A program made the position numbers and the translations under genes. 64,000 nucleotides of DNA, taken from assembly GCA_020725805.1 (NCBI GenBank), contig DYEF01000046.1, positions 1 to 64,000 of the forward strand, given 5' to 3'. This DNA comes from Bdellovibrio sp. (GTDB taxonomy: Bacteria; Myxococcota; SpSt-1050). Below are positions 32,282 to 42,514 of this stretch, in pieces (within the stretch, counting starts at the first letter, position 1; each line of letters starts with the position of its first letter). The notes beneath the pieces are model-generated. The model worked only from the letters and a program-made list of their open reading frames with translations. It did no database searches and was not told the origin of the DNA.

Positions 32282-34655
32282 TGTTGCCTGTCCTTTCGTC
32301 CTGTGACTTCTTCTGCGGCTCTGATTGTTTTACCGCAGGCTCGAAATATTCCGGTCTCTGATGATATATTCCGTCCAGAACCTTTATAAATGCGCGGGCA
32401 ATCTTGTCGAGGTCCCTGAGTGTCAGGTCGCATTCCGACAGCTGTCCGTCCTTGAAAATGTTGTTGATTATTTTCTGAACAAGACCCCTTAGTCTTACAG
32501 CGTCGAGGTCCGGGACGGATTTGGCGGCCGCTTCTACTGCATCGGCAAGCATCACGAGGGCGGATTCCCGGGTCTGCGGTTTGGGTCCCGGGTATCTGAA
32601 GTCCTCCTCGTTGACGCTCTCCCCCAGATTTCTGGCCTTCTGGTAGAAATACTTAATCAGGGCCGTACCGTGATGCTGCTCTATGACATCGAGTATCGGT
32701 TGACCGAGTCTGTAATTCATACCCATATCGATTCCGTCCTTGACGTGGGATTTCAGAATGAGTGCGCTCATTGTAGGCTTCAGGTTGTCGTGTTTGTTTA
32801 TTCCGTCTTTCTGGTTCTCTCCGAAGTAATCGGGCTTGTTTACCTTGCCGATGTCGTGATAGTATGCACAGACCTTTGCCAGAAGCGGGTTGGCGCCGAT
32901 TTCCTCTGCAGCCGTCTCGACAAGGGAGGCCACAACGATCGAATGATGATATGTCCCGGGTGCCTTTACTATAAGCTCCTTTAGTAGCGGATGGTTCAGG
33001 TTTGCGAGTTCGAGGAGTTTGATATCGGTAATATACTCCATGGCCACTTCGAGAACCGGGGCAGAGGAGGTGACTATCATCGAAACCATAATTCCGTTTA
33101 CAAAACCGAGAAGACATCCCAGAAGAATCGTCGAGTTTATCTGTTCGCCGCGCATAAGGGCAAAAACTATAATCATAATTGCATTCATTATACCTGTTAT
33201 TAGTCCGCCTTTAAGTATGACGGCCCGGGTGGTTGCCTGTGCCACACTGTATGCCGCTATCATCGAGCCGATTAGTGTGTAGAATCCGTAGTACATGTCG
33301 TTTGCGGTGAGCAGATAGGAGAATCCGGAAATGACGACAGAGAAGATTATGGCAGTCTCACTGTTGAGAATGAATCTTACGAGCATTGCGCCTGCGGCAA
33401 ACGGAATCATATATTCCCAGATATACTGCGGCACGTTGGGGAAGTAATCACTCAGGGCAACGCAGACAGTAAGAAGGAGTTTGCCGAATATCACGGTAAA
33501 GGAGGAGAGGATACCCATAAGTAGTATATCTTTTGTCTTGGGGGCAAACTTTCTGATGTATGATTTTGCAAAGATATACGGGACGAGGATGATTATCGTG
33601 GAAAACAGGAACATACCGATTGTGGTTATTATATCCCTCAGTTTTGTTGTCTGACGGTAGATTCCCTTGAATAGCTTTATGTGTTCCTGCGAAATCTTCT
33701 CTCCGTCCCTTATCAGGATATCGCCTTTTTTTATGTTTATGGTTACGGGTGTTATCTGGTTGAGTGTCTCGTCCTTTCTCCTTTCGGTCTCCGCCGGATT
33801 GAAGAAGAGATTTGGCTTGATCAGTTTGGAGGCAATCGAGATAATCAGTTTCCTCTCATCCTTGTTGTAGTCTGCGAGCAGAAATATTATCTTCTTTTCG
33901 ATGAGTTTTCTTATCTCCGTGATGTCCTTAATGGTCGTGAGTGAGGAGACGATTCCCTCGGCGCGCTGCTCCTTTGCATATATTCTCTGAATCATTATGC
34001 CGGAGCCCTTCTCCTGTATGAGTCTGTTCTTGTCCTCGACAATCATCTCCTGCATAATCGGATGAATGACCGAAATTATACCATCTTCAATCTCCCGGGA
34101 AAAAACGAGTGATGTGAGTTTCGAGAATTCGTCATCTGTAAGTTTTATGCCAAGGCCTTTTTCGAATTCCTCACGGCTTGTCTGTGCAACCTCCCTTATG
34201 GTTTCCATCTCCTTCTTCTTCAGATTCTCTGCCGTCTTCTTGGGGAAACCCGCCTCAGGTGGTTCTCCGTCCGTATTCTGGTAGATGGCAATCTGTATAT
34301 TGTTGCGGATATAGTTGAACGCCTCTTTTACTGAATCGGTTATTGTATCCGCAAGTGAGGCATCGTAGAAGAAGATGGGTTTGACGTTCTTCAATGCGGT
34401 CTCCCGTGCCTGCTGTGTGGCCTCATAGTCAATGATGGAATAATCCCTGTCGGCCCTGATAGTAGCGGTCGCTACCTTCCCGAGATTGCTTTCGTCGGCC
34501 GGCAGTTCCATCTGTTTTATGAGCGGAGAGGTCGCTACTGTTACAGAGGCAACCGATATGAAAAATGCAACGAATCTGATGAAGCCGGAATGTCTTTCGG
34601 TAAATCTGAGTGTCCTTCCCGAGAGGGCCTTCTCTTTTCTGGTCTCTGTAGCCAT
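32217..34655 (-). CDS. pgpH: 7TM-HD cyclic-di-AMP phosphodiesterase family protein (PgpH/YqfF)
   Basis: The 812-residue protein has an N-terminal membrane helix, a large extracytoplasmic domain (about 50-355; 7TMR-HDED type), seven membrane helices (about 370-560) and a cytoplasmic HD domain with TYHHSIVVASLVE, AYYHDIGK and EQHHGT. PgpH proteins degrade c-di-AMP to pApA in the organisms studied. The last 50 residues are charged (Glu/Asp/Lys) and low in complexity. Its start overlaps the phoH stop (TAATG). Confidence 0.93.
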   Translation of the reverse strand: MATETRKEKALSGRTLRFTERHSGFIRFVAFFISVASVTVATSPLIKQMELPADESNLGKVATATIRADRDYSIIDYEATQQARETALKNVKPIFFYDASLADTITDSVKEAFNYIRNNIQIAIYQNTDGEPPEAGFPKKTAENLKKKEMETIREVAQTSREEFEKGLGIKLTDDEFSKLTSLVFSREIEDGIISVIHPIMQEMIVEDKNRLIQEKGSGIMIQRIYAKEQRAEGIVSSLTTIKDITEIRKLIEKKIIFLLADYNKDERKLIISIASKLIKPNLFFNPAETERRKDETLNQITPVTINIKKGDILIRDGEKISQEHIKLFKGIYRQTTKLRDIITTIGMFLFSTIIILVPYIFAKSYIRKFAPKTKDILLMGILSSFTVIFGKLLLTVCVALSDYFPNVPQYIWEYMIPFAAGAMLVRFILNSETAIIFSVVISGFSYLLTANDMYYGFYTLIGSMIAAYSVAQATTRAVILKGGLITGIMNAIMIIVFALMRGEQINSTILLGCLLGFVNGIMVSMIVTSSAPVLEVAMEYITDIKLLELANLNHPLLKELIVKAPGTYHHSIVVASLVETAAEEIGANPLLAKVCAYYHDIGKVNKPDYFGENQKDGINKHDNLKPTMSALILKSHVKDGIDMGMNYRLGQPILDVIEQHHGTALIKYFYQKARNLGESVNEEDFRYPGPKPQTRESALVMLADAVEAAAKSVPDLDAVRLRGLVQKIINNIFKDGQLSECDLTLRDLDKIARAFIKVLDGIYHQRPEYFEPAVKQSEPQKKSQDERTGNSESDREDDPENNDSDLKRLGL

Positions 34656-35608
34656 TACTCTCTCTTCTTTTCGAATGCCTTGATAATTTCCTGTACCAGA
34701 GGATGTCTTACCACATCCTGTTCAGACATAAAACAAAATTCTATACCGGGGACATCCTTCAGGATTCCTATCGATTCGGTCAGGCCGGACCGGATGTTTG
34801 CGGGCAGGTCTATCTGCGTTATATCTCCTGTTACGACCACCTTAGAGGAAAAACCCATCCTTGTGAGGAACATCTTCATCTGGTCGGTGGTTGTGTTCTG
34901 GGCCTCGTCGAGAATCACAAAGGAATCGTTGAGTGTCCTGCCACGCATGAATGCAAGCGGGGCAATCTCGATAATACCGCGTGAGACGAGTGACTGGAAT
35001 CTTTCGAACTCCATCATATCGTTGAGGGCATCGTATAGAGGTCTCAGATAGGGATTTACCTTCTCCTCGAGGTCTCCCGGCAGAAATCCGAGTTTCTCTC
35101 CCGCCTCGACGGCCGGCCTCGTGAGTATTATTCTCTTGACGGTCTTGCTGAAAAGGGCAGTGATTGCCATTGCCATGGCGAGGTATGTCTTCCCCGTTCC
35201 GGCAGGACCGATACCGAATACTATATCGTTTTTTCTGATGGCATCGACGTATCTCTTCTGTCCAAGCGTCTTCGGGGTAACTGATTTTGTCTTGGAAACG
35301 ATGAACACTGTATCCATATATATGTCTGCAAGCGAGACTTCGGGGTGATTTATCAGGGTTCTGATTCCGTATTCGATGTCCTGCGGTGTGATGGTATGTC
35401 CTGTATTCATAATTTCACAGAATTCGCGGATTACCCTCTTTGCAAACTCTGTCTTCTGGGGTTCTCCCTTGAGTATTATCTGGTTCCCTTTCGTGTCAAA
35501 CTGAACATTGAGTCTCTTCTTCAGGATGTTTGCAATATCGTTCTGGTTTACAAACAGGTGCCTTGCTGTTTCAATATTCGAGAGTTCTATCTTGAGTATC
35601 TCACTCAT
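34655..35608 (-). CDS. phoH: PhoH family ATPase
   Basis: The 317-residue protein has an N-terminal KH-like/PhoH leader region and a P-loop NTPase domain with GPAGTGKTYLAMAMA and FVILDEAQNTT. PhoH-type proteins are ATPases linked to RNA metabolism and, in this gene order, to ybeY. The start follows the DUF4388 gene after 11 bases. Length and motifs are normal for the family. Confidence 0.94.
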   Translation of the reverse strand: MSEILKIELSNIETARHLFVNQNDIANILKKRLNVQFDTKGNQIILKGEPQKTEFAKRVIREFCEIMNTGHTITPQDIEYGIRTLINHPEVSLADIYMDTVFIVSKTKSVTPKTLGQKRYVDAIRKNDIVFGIGPAGTGKTYLAMAMAITALFSKTVKRIILTRPAVEAGEKLGFLPGDLEEKVNPYLRPLYDALNDMMEFERFQSLVSRGIIEIAPLAFMRGRTLNDSFVILDEAQNTTTDQMKMFLTRMGFSSKVVVTGDITQIDLPANIRSGLTESIGILKDVPGIEFCFMSEQDVVRHPLVQEIIKAFEKKRE

Positions 35609-35619
35609 CGGTTGTTTCC

Positions 35620-36759
35620 TCAGTACAGGGGTGTCTCGAGCAGGATATCGTTATTCTGCACTCTGTATTTGTATTTCATCCTGAACGGGTAATAGAGGTC
35701 TCTCTCTTCGAGCAGACCGGTCTTTACAAGCTGTTCCGGCTGTTCGGGGAGAGTTCCGAACGAATATCTGTAGACATTTGCGGAATTTCTTATTCTCTCC
35801 TTGGTTATGTCTGATATGAGGTGTTTATATACCGACACCCTTACAGCAGCGTTGGGGCTCTCTTCCTTGAGTGACCTCACTCTCGAGAGAACTCCGCTTA
35901 TAAGAATTACAACAGTGAGGAAGGCGATTATCCCGAGAATTATATTGAGAATCAGAACGGATGGTATGATTATGCGCTTTGTGCTGAGCGGCCCGCCTTT
36001 GAGGGCATTGAACGGAACAGCGTTTTTTGGTTTTTTTGCAACCAGTATGCCGGTTCTGACGAGATTGTACAACGCCTTACAGGTTTCGAACTCTCCCAGT
36101 CTTGATATGTCGATAAGTTTCTGCACGTCGTAATCCGGGTTTTCTATCAGGAGGGTGTAAATCTTCTTCTCTCCCTCGCCAAATTCGTTCTGTCTGGCGA
36201 TCTTGTCGAAATCCTCTGACTGGGTGTTGAGTTCGAATCTCATATTTACGGCCGTAATTACGTTGTTGATGGACGGCCATTCATCCACGACCCTGAAGGT
36301 GTCCATAAGGACGCTGTCGGTCGGCTGGGGTGTATCATAGGCCGAATTGACGGATATCTCGGCAGGCTCGAATTCGAACTCTCCCTCTTTCCAGCCCATA
36401 AGTTTGTACAGAAGTTCGCTGTTTTTCAGCTTTATGAATACAATCAGGTCTTCACGACTCACAAAATTCTCGTCGAGCAGAATATCTTCTGTGCGCCGCA
36501 TAGATTTGGCTCTCTTGTCGGTAATGTACTGAAAATTCTTAGCTGATATCACTCCGGCTCTCAGAAGCATTGTCAGCAGAACGTCGGCAATCTTACCGGA
36601 TTCATAAACCTCAGACCTGACCACGTTTCCGTTGAAGAAGAAGACCCTCATTGTGAATCTTCCTGATTTTATGTGCAGTATCCCTGATTTTCCCTGCTGT
36701 GCTATAAGCTGGAATATATCGGCGAGATTGAAATCCTTCAGTGAACCGGCAAGTGCCAT
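35620..36759 (-). CDS. DUF4388 (PATAN-type) protein with membrane helix
   Basis: The 379-residue protein starts with MALAGSLKDFNLADIFQLIAQQGKSGILHI, the DUF4388 signature, a domain common in Deltaproteobacteria and Myxococcota and often linked with signalling or motility regulation. A helical middle (about 170-240) is followed by a single membrane helix (about 268-292) and a C-terminal segment of about 85 residues that would be extracytoplasmic. The role is unknown. It is four bases after the TPR/zinc-ribbon gene and 11 before phoH. A second DUF4388-like protein is at 52107-53162. Confidence 0.8.
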   Translation of the reverse strand: MALAGSLKDFNLADIFQLIAQQGKSGILHIKSGRFTMRVFFFNGNVVRSEVYESGKIADVLLTMLLRAGVISAKNFQYITDKRAKSMRRTEDILLDENFVSREDLIVFIKLKNSELLYKLMGWKEGEFEFEPAEISVNSAYDTPQPTDSVLMDTFRVVDEWPSINNVITAVNMRFELNTQSEDFDKIARQNEFGEGEKKIYTLLIENPDYDVQKLIDISRLGEFETCKALYNLVRTGILVAKKPKNAVPFNALKGGPLSTKRIIIPSVLILNIILGIIAFLTVVILISGVLSRVRSLKEESPNAAVRVSVYKHLISDITKERIRNSANVYRYSFGTLPEQPEQLVKTGLLEERDLYYPFRMKYKYRVQNNDILLETPLY

Positions 36760-36763
36760 AATA

Positions 36764-38944
36764 TCATTCCTTCCTGAAGCAGGTCCTGATATTGATTATA
36801 TATGCAATAAGTCCGCCGATTAAAAACGGACTCTTGAAGACTGTCTCAAAACCGGTCGTCGAAAAGTAGGGAAGCGGGTTGGGGCGATTGAAAAAGAAGA
36901 ACGAGATGAACCCTGTAACGGAGAAGAAGAGTATGAGCAACCCCTTTACCGGCTGGTTTTTGTGTATGAAAACCGTTCCGGGGATTACAAACGAGAGCAT
37001 CCTGACGATTATGTTGTGAACGAACTGATAATTGGAAATTTCCTTGTCCTTCAGGAATCTGTTCTTCGGGTCGGCCACATCTCTTCTGGTGAATATGTGA
37101 AAACACTGGGAGCACTCATCGTCACTGTGCAGTTCAGGACTGCAGACACTGCATACGGGTTTTCCGCATCTGTGACATATATGCGATGTGCGGATATACC
37201 TTGAGAGCAGTCCGACACCGACAATCGTGATAACCATAATCAGGAGCCAGAAGAGCACATCGGATGTGAGAATCCCTCCGGTAATATAGTGCTCGAACGG
37301 CAGATACATACGTTTTTCCGGAAAAAGGTCTCCTTTAAGGATTCCTGCCGGGTCGATGTTGTATGAGGGCTCGATGTCATATATGAATCTGTTGATATTC
37401 GGGCTGGAGTTTTTGAGAAGTGTGGAAACAAATTCTTCATTGAATCTCTTTGCCTCCGCAAGTTCCGAATTGCTCTTGTCGAGCTCCTTCTTTCTCAGAA
37501 AGAGTCTGGAGATATTGTACCTTATGATTTCTGACTGGGGTTCGAGGTTGAGTGCGCTGTTGTACTGTGCAAGGGCTTCGTCGTATCTGTCTGTAATGAG
37601 ATAGAGATTCCCCAGATTGTTGTATGCGGCAACGTTCGAGGCATTTGTCTCTATGGCCTTTTTGTACATCTTTTCAGCCAGCTCAAACTCGCCTTTTCTC
37701 TTGTTTATGAGCCCGTAGGTTACAAAGTCGTCGGTTCCCGCCTGACCCGATTCGATAATTTTTGAGAGTTTCTCGATTGAAGACTTGTCCTCGAATTTCA
37801 GGGCCTTGTAGGCATGCTGGGAGTCACTCTTGAAAAGATATAGCATTCTGTTGTAAAGCGAGAAATTGTACGGAAGAGCCGATATGAATATGATGAGGAC
37901 AATCAGTATTATCTTCTCTCTCTTTGTGAGATAGAGCCAGAGGATTATGCTGCTGATGAAGAAGAAATGGAAGACCGAGAGAAACCTTATAATCATTGTA
38001 AAGAAGAGCGAGAGCCAGATTATATCGGAAAGAAAGGGGGACCTGCCCGAGGGAAAGAGGTGAGAGAGGTCGTGGAGAATCCTGTTTGCATTTCTCAGAA
38101 GTAGTGAGACGATAAAGAGCAGTGCCGTAACGGATATAATGAGCGAAATCAGTGTAAGGATATTCCCGATTACGAGCGGGCCTGTAGTAATGGGGGTAAA
38201 TGTCCTCTTCAGTCCTCCCCAGACGAGTGAAAGCGGCTTTGAGATATCTGTCTTGTTTATGGTCCAGTGAAGATATGCACTGAAGAACCAGACTTCGTAT
38301 ATGTCTGGAGAGATTAGCATTGCTGCATCTGCGAGTTTCTGGGCGGTTACGAAGTCCTTTGCCTTCAGGGAGTTTTTTGCCTCGAGGATGAGTGAGAGAG
38401 ATACCGGAGGTATGTCGGGTATCCCGCTGTTGAGTTTCTCTTCGGTAATCTTCTTTAGTTTTTCGTCTGATAGTGCAAATTCCCTTTTCTTGAGATTTTC
38501 GAGCCTTTCAAACCAGATAGCGCTTATCTCCGGAAGTCTGCTCTGAGGTATTCTGAGTTTTGTTATATCCATTTCAGGGGGTGTCTGCTGGGGTGCTTCT
38601 TTTTTCTTCTCTTCTTCTGCAGTTTTTGTCCCCGCATCCGGCTGGGGCTTTGTCTCTCCCCTCGTTTCTTCGCCCGCCGCCTCTTTCTTCTTGTCCTCCT
38701 TCTTCTCTTCTTTCTTCTTTGGTGCGGGCCTGTCTCCTTCATCCACATACTCAAACGAACCCGACTGTGTCTCCTCCTCCTCTTCCTCTGTATGCTTCTT
38801 TGCGGCTTTCTTCTTTTCGGCCTTTTTCGGGGTATTCCATATCTCCTCTTCGCCTGTTGATTCCTCCTCCTCTTCCTGAGCAGATACGGGGCTATACAGC
38901 GCAATAAATGCCAGAATAGTAATTAATACAATGTAAATACGCAT
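36764..38944 (-). CDS. TPR membrane protein with C-terminal zinc ribbon
   Basis: The 726-residue protein has a signal peptide, then about 110 residues of Lys/Glu-rich low complexity. A helical part (130-230) follows, then several membrane helices (about 255-365), TPR repeats (about 385-490; NASNVAAYNNLGNLYLITDRYDEALAQYN), another membrane helix, a zinc ribbon (CHRCGKPVCSVC-x(9)-CSQC) and a final membrane pair. Zinc ribbons and TPRs both mediate protein contacts, so a membrane scaffold is plausible; I recognise no ortholog. It is the first gene of the operon that leads into phoH-pgpH-ybeY. Confidence 0.75.
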   Translation of the reverse strand: MRIYIVLITILAFIALYSPVSAQEEEEESTGEEEIWNTPKKAEKKKAAKKHTEEEEEETQSGSFEYVDEGDRPAPKKKEEKKEDKKKEAAGEETRGETKPQPDAGTKTAEEEKKKEAPQQTPPEMDITKLRIPQSRLPEISAIWFERLENLKKREFALSDEKLKKITEEKLNSGIPDIPPVSLSLILEAKNSLKAKDFVTAQKLADAAMLISPDIYEVWFFSAYLHWTINKTDISKPLSLVWGGLKRTFTPITTGPLVIGNILTLISLIISVTALLFIVSLLLRNANRILHDLSHLFPSGRSPFLSDIIWLSLFFTMIIRFLSVFHFFFISSIILWLYLTKREKIILIVLIIFISALPYNFSLYNRMLYLFKSDSQHAYKALKFEDKSSIEKLSKIIESGQAGTDDFVTYGLINKRKGEFELAEKMYKKAIETNASNVAAYNNLGNLYLITDRYDEALAQYNSALNLEPQSEIIRYNISRLFLRKKELDKSNSELAEAKRFNEEFVSTLLKNSSPNINRFIYDIEPSYNIDPAGILKGDLFPEKRMYLPFEHYITGGILTSDVLFWLLIMVITIVGVGLLSRYIRTSHICHRCGKPVCSVCSPELHSDDECSQCFHIFTRRDVADPKNRFLKDKEISNYQFVHNIIVRMLSFVIPGTVFIHKNQPVKGLLILFFSVTGFISFFFFNRPNPLPYFSTTGFETVFKSPFLIGGLIAYIINIRTCFRKE

Positions 38945-38998
38945 AACCAGAAATTCCTAATAACATAATAAGGGCTTTTTGTATAGTGTAAGTTGTGT

Positions 38999-39838
38999 TC
39001 AGATTGCAAATGTCTTTACTGAAAGGTCCTTGCTTATAAGCACTATGGTCCTGTCCGGTATTATCTCTTCCCTGTCCAGAAGTCCTTCCAGTGCCCCGCC
39101 GACCAGAGTTACGGCCCTGAAGTTTTTATGCTGCTCTGCCAGAATATCCGTATCTGTCCCCTTTGTCTTCTTTGCACAGAGCGGGCAATCCGGGATCGAA
39201 CTGAATCTCCCGATATATAGAGGCTCTTTAACGGCAATGCCGACCATATAGTCGCCGCAGCTGATTACGGAGGTAAAACTGCATCTGGCCGAGTTGTCTG
39301 TACCGGAGATATCCTCAACGATTTTAATTGAACGGGTAACCGCATTTACTATTGATTCGCCCTTTATTTCGGGTCTGTCAAGGTCTCCTGTTCTGAACAA
39401 CTCCGAGAGTATCAGATGGAAGAATAGCTCGCTGTCCGTCTCCCCCTGTATGTTTCGCATAAGAAAATCCGGGAGTTTGAAGAAAAGCTTCGTGTCTATC
39501 TTTGAAAAGTTGTATATGGAGCCGATATGGGCAAATACAAAATTGCGGAACCTGAAGGGATGGGTATTTTCTATCTTGAAAAGACCGGTCTCGGCAATTC
39601 TTATATGGACGATTAGTGTATCCGATTTTACATCACGGGCGATATCGAAGCAGCTTTTATCGAGCCTCTGCCTGTTGAGGGGCTTTTTGAAAATCAGAGC
39701 CCTGAAGTCGTTGAAATAACCCATTCCGTAACCATCATAGCTGACCTCCGGGTCCGGTCTGTAGATATCCTTCTTGCTGTAAAGAAAACAGCTCAATCTG
39801 TCCGGATTGTTGCACATTACACCGAGGAGTCTGCACAT
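38999..39838 (-). CDS. Class II glutamine amidotransferase domain protein
   Basis: The 279-residue protein begins MCRLLGV, placing the nucleophile Cys2 at the mature N-terminus as in YafJ/EgtC-type amidotransferases. Later blocks agree: LIVHIRIAETG, NTHPFRF, FAHIGSIYNF (Gly and Asn of the oxyanion hole) and GETDSELFFHLIL. It probably hydrolyses a gamma-glutamyl amide bond. The substrate is unknown and no biosynthetic partner lies next to it. GGAG precedes the ATG. Confidence 0.88.
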   Translation of the reverse strand: MCRLLGVMCNNPDRLSCFLYSKKDIYRPDPEVSYDGYGMGYFNDFRALIFKKPLNRQRLDKSCFDIARDVKSDTLIVHIRIAETGLFKIENTHPFRFRNFVFAHIGSIYNFSKIDTKLFFKLPDFLMRNIQGETDSELFFHLILSELFRTGDLDRPEIKGESIVNAVTRSIKIVEDISGTDNSARCSFTSVISCGDYMVGIAVKEPLYIGRFSSIPDCPLCAKKTKGTDTDILAEQHKNFRAVTLVGGALEGLLDREEIIPDRTIVLISKDLSVKTFAI

Positions 39839-39903
39839 AAACTCTCCTTCTCTTGAGGCCTAAAGATATTAAATCAAACAGGATTTTGTTTCAAGAAAAT
39901 AAG

Positions 39904-42432
39904 TTATTTTATCTTTTCGAACAGACGCTCTGCCTCGTCATTTATAGGTTTTTCGAGTTTGTCGATAGTGGGGGCAGATACAATTTTGACGCCCAGAAGG
40001 TCCGATGTCTTTGTGTCGAAGAGCTTCATCTTTATCTGGAGGTTTCTTCCGAACCGTCCGATCTCTCCCGAAACTATATAGTCTGCGCCTATATTCTTTC
40101 CGGTCTCTACCTCGCACTCTCCCTCACAGCTTTCGAGATTCTTTCCGGGCGGCAGCAGCTGAAGAATACTCTCCCTTGTCATAACCATAAACTGGGTTCT
40201 CGAGAGCACCTCTCTTGCGGCCATTCTGACCATGTCGGTAATTGCCTGAGCCTCATAGGTTGTAATCTTTGCGAAATTCAGGAATTCGAGAACGGCCACC
40301 TTCTTCTTCTCCTTCGGTTCTTCCTTGACCACAGCCGCCTGCTGCCCTTTTATGGCAGTTGGTGTAATTGCCTGTGCATCCGTGCAGCTGACCTGAATAC
40401 CGAGTTTGCAGGCCTGCTCGAAGGCCTTCTTTGCATTTTCAAGGTCGCCTGAGGCCTTGTAGGCAAGACCTAATCTGTCCCAGAGATTTCCGTTCGACGG
40501 GACGATCTTTGTTGCCTGAACATAGAATTCTATTGCCTTCTTGTGATTTCCGCTCATAGCGTATTCGAAACCTGCCTCTTCGAGGGCCTTTGCGTGTTTC
40601 GGGTCCTTCTCCACGGCCTTGAGGAACTGGTCAAGGGCGTCTGCATATTTTGCCTGTCCCTGATAGATCTTTCCCTGCTGGTAAAAATAGTCTGCTGTTC
40701 CGGGCGTAAAGGTATTTACAGTTGGTGTTGCCGTCTGCTTGCCGGTCTTTAGTGTCTGTGCGTCGGTGCAGGAGGCCTGAATACCGAGTTTACATGCCTC
40801 ATCGAAAGCCTTTATTGCCTCTGCCGTATTCCCTGCTGCTTTCTGGGCAAGTCCCAGCCTGTCCCAGAGATTTCCGCTTTTCGGGTTGAGTTTCAGTGCC
40901 AGATTGTAGTAGGAGATGGCAGTCTTGTTATCTCCCTTCATCGCAAATTCGAAACCGGCTTCTTCTAAGGCTGCGGCATTTTTCGGGTTAAGTTCCACGG
41001 CCTTGAGAAACATATTGAGCGCCTCTTCGTACTTTGCGGCGCTCTGGAGTTTCTTCCCTTCCTGATAATACCATTCTGATGTGTTCGGCACAGCATTATT
41101 TGCAGTAGCCGCAGGTTGTGCCGCGCTCTGTGGTGTGGCAGTCCCTGCCGAACCTTTGAGCTGGTTGGCATCTGTGCAGGAGACCTGAATACCGAGTTTG
41201 CAGGCCTGCTCGAAAGCCTTTATTGCCTCCGGAATGTTGTTCATTGATTTGTACGCAAGTCCCATCCTGTCCCATGCTGTTGAGTAGGTAGGGGCTATCT
41301 GAAGTGCCTTCGAGTAGTAGGATATGGCGTCATTGTATTTTCCCTTCATTGCCAGTTCGAATCCAGCATCTGTGAGTGCCTGATAGTGATTCGGGTTTAT
41401 GCTAATTGCCTTGAGAAACATATTGAGCGCCTCTTCGTACTTTGCGGCGCTCTGGAGTTTTTTGCCTTCCTGATAATATGTCTCTGCCTGACTGAGTCCG
41501 GTGGCGGTCTGCTGCGGTTGTGCTACGGGTTGTGTTGTGGCAATTCCTGTCGAACCCTTAAGCTGGCTGGCGTCGGTGCAGGAGGCCTGAATACCGAGTT
41601 TGCAGGCCTGCTCGAAAGCCTTTATTGCCTCCGGAATGTTGTTCATTGATTTGTACGCAAGTCCCATCCTGTCCCATGCATTCGCCGCTGACGGGTTTAC
41701 CTGTATAGCTTTTTTGTAGTAATCGATACCGGTCTGCGGTTTACCTGCCATGGCGTATTCATAGCCGGCCTCTTCAAGGGCGGCGGCGTGGGACGGATTT
41801 ACGGAGATGGCCTTGAGAAACATATTGAGTGCATCAGTGTATTTTCCCTGACCCTGATAGATCTTTCCCTGTTTGTAGTAGTAATCTGCCGACCCGGGGG
41901 TGTAGGGATTTACTGTGCCGGACTGGGGCTGTGTGTTCTGAACAGGCTGGGCCGGTTGTTCCTGCTGATTGCTGAATGATTTGGTCTTCAGGTCGTCACA
42001 GGAAGCCTTTACACCGAGGTCACAGGCCTTCTGGAAATACATCTTTGCCTTCTCTTCGTTTCCGAGATTCCTGTATATAACACCTGCCGTATCATTTAAT
42101 CCCGGGTAATTCGGTTTTATCTTGAGGGCCTTCTCGATATACAGTACTGCATCACTGTATTTGCCCTGCAAATTATAGATTTCCGCGAGCCGTTTGAGTG
42201 AACCTAAGTGTTTGGGGTTTTTGTTCAGAGCCTTTTTGTAATTCTCTATGGCATTTTCCTTGAAGCCTCCGGTATACTGGTCCTCTGCAAGGATATAATA
42301 ATCTTCCGCAGTCATTGTCGGCTTCGGCTTTGGTTTGGTCTGTTGGGTTTCTTCTGTCTGTGCATAAAGGATGGATGAAAAAAGGAAGAAAAGGGCTAAG
42401 CAGATAAAAAACTTTACTTTCTGATGATACAT
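39904..42432 (-). CDS. Exported TPR-repeat protein with FlgO/CsgG-like C-terminal domain
   Basis: The 842-residue protein has a signal peptide ending SILYAQ and then about ten TPR motifs arranged as four larger units of about 130 residues. Each unit closes with ACKLGIQ(A/V)SCTDA, which contains a pair of cysteines, and units are separated by Gln/Pro/Thr linkers. The last 150 residues (KKKVAVLEFLNFAKITTYEAQAITDM to GADYIVSGEIGRF) resemble the FlgO/CsgG-type alpha-beta domain seen in outer-membrane assembly factors. A periplasmic scaffold is likely. GAGGTG precedes the ATG. It is convergent with nothing; the glutamine amidotransferase gene lies upstream on the other side of 65 bases downstream. 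Confidence 0.78.
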   Translation of the reverse strand: MYHQKVKFFICLALFFLFSSILYAQTEETQQTKPKPKPTMTAEDYYILAEDQYTGGFKENAIENYKKALNKNPKHLGSLKRLAEIYNLQGKYSDAVLYIEKALKIKPNYPGLNDTAGVIYRNLGNEEKAKMYFQKACDLGVKASCDDLKTKSFSNQQEQPAQPVQNTQPQSGTVNPYTPGSADYYYKQGKIYQGQGKYTDALNMFLKAISVNPSHAAALEEAGYEYAMAGKPQTGIDYYKKAIQVNPSAANAWDRMGLAYKSMNNIPEAIKAFEQACKLGIQASCTDASQLKGSTGIATTQPVAQPQQTATGLSQAETYYQEGKKLQSAAKYEEALNMFLKAISINPNHYQALTDAGFELAMKGKYNDAISYYSKALQIAPTYSTAWDRMGLAYKSMNNIPEAIKAFEQACKLGIQVSCTDANQLKGSAGTATPQSAAQPAATANNAVPNTSEWYYQEGKKLQSAAKYEEALNMFLKAVELNPKNAAALEEAGFEFAMKGDNKTAISYYNLALKLNPKSGNLWDRLGLAQKAAGNTAEAIKAFDEACKLGIQASCTDAQTLKTGKQTATPTVNTFTPGTADYFYQQGKIYQGQAKYADALDQFLKAVEKDPKHAKALEEAGFEYAMSGNHKKAIEFYVQATKIVPSNGNLWDRLGLAYKASGDLENAKKAFEQACKLGIQVSCTDAQAITPTAIKGQQAAVVKEEPKEKKKVAVLEFLNFAKITTYEAQAITDMVRMAAREVLSRTQFMVMTRESILQLLPPGKNLESCEGECEVETGKNIGADYIVSGEIGRFGRNLQIKMKLFDTKTSDLLGVKIVSAPTIDKLEKPINDEAERLFEKIK
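40370..41870 (-). repeat. Tandem TPR-unit DNA repeats
   Basis: Four units of about 375-415 bases recur inside the TPR gene. The segments near 41166-41278 and 41570-41680 are almost identical for more than 100 bases, and the segments near 40998-41070 and 41408-41481 likewise. Such similarity indicates recent internal duplication or gene conversion. Confidence 0.75.
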
Positions 42433-42514
42433 GATTCACCTCGGGTCTTTTGGGATATAGGTTATTGGCCGTATCACCAGCCAGTTAGCACCCGATTAGT
42501 GCAATTGCAAATTT

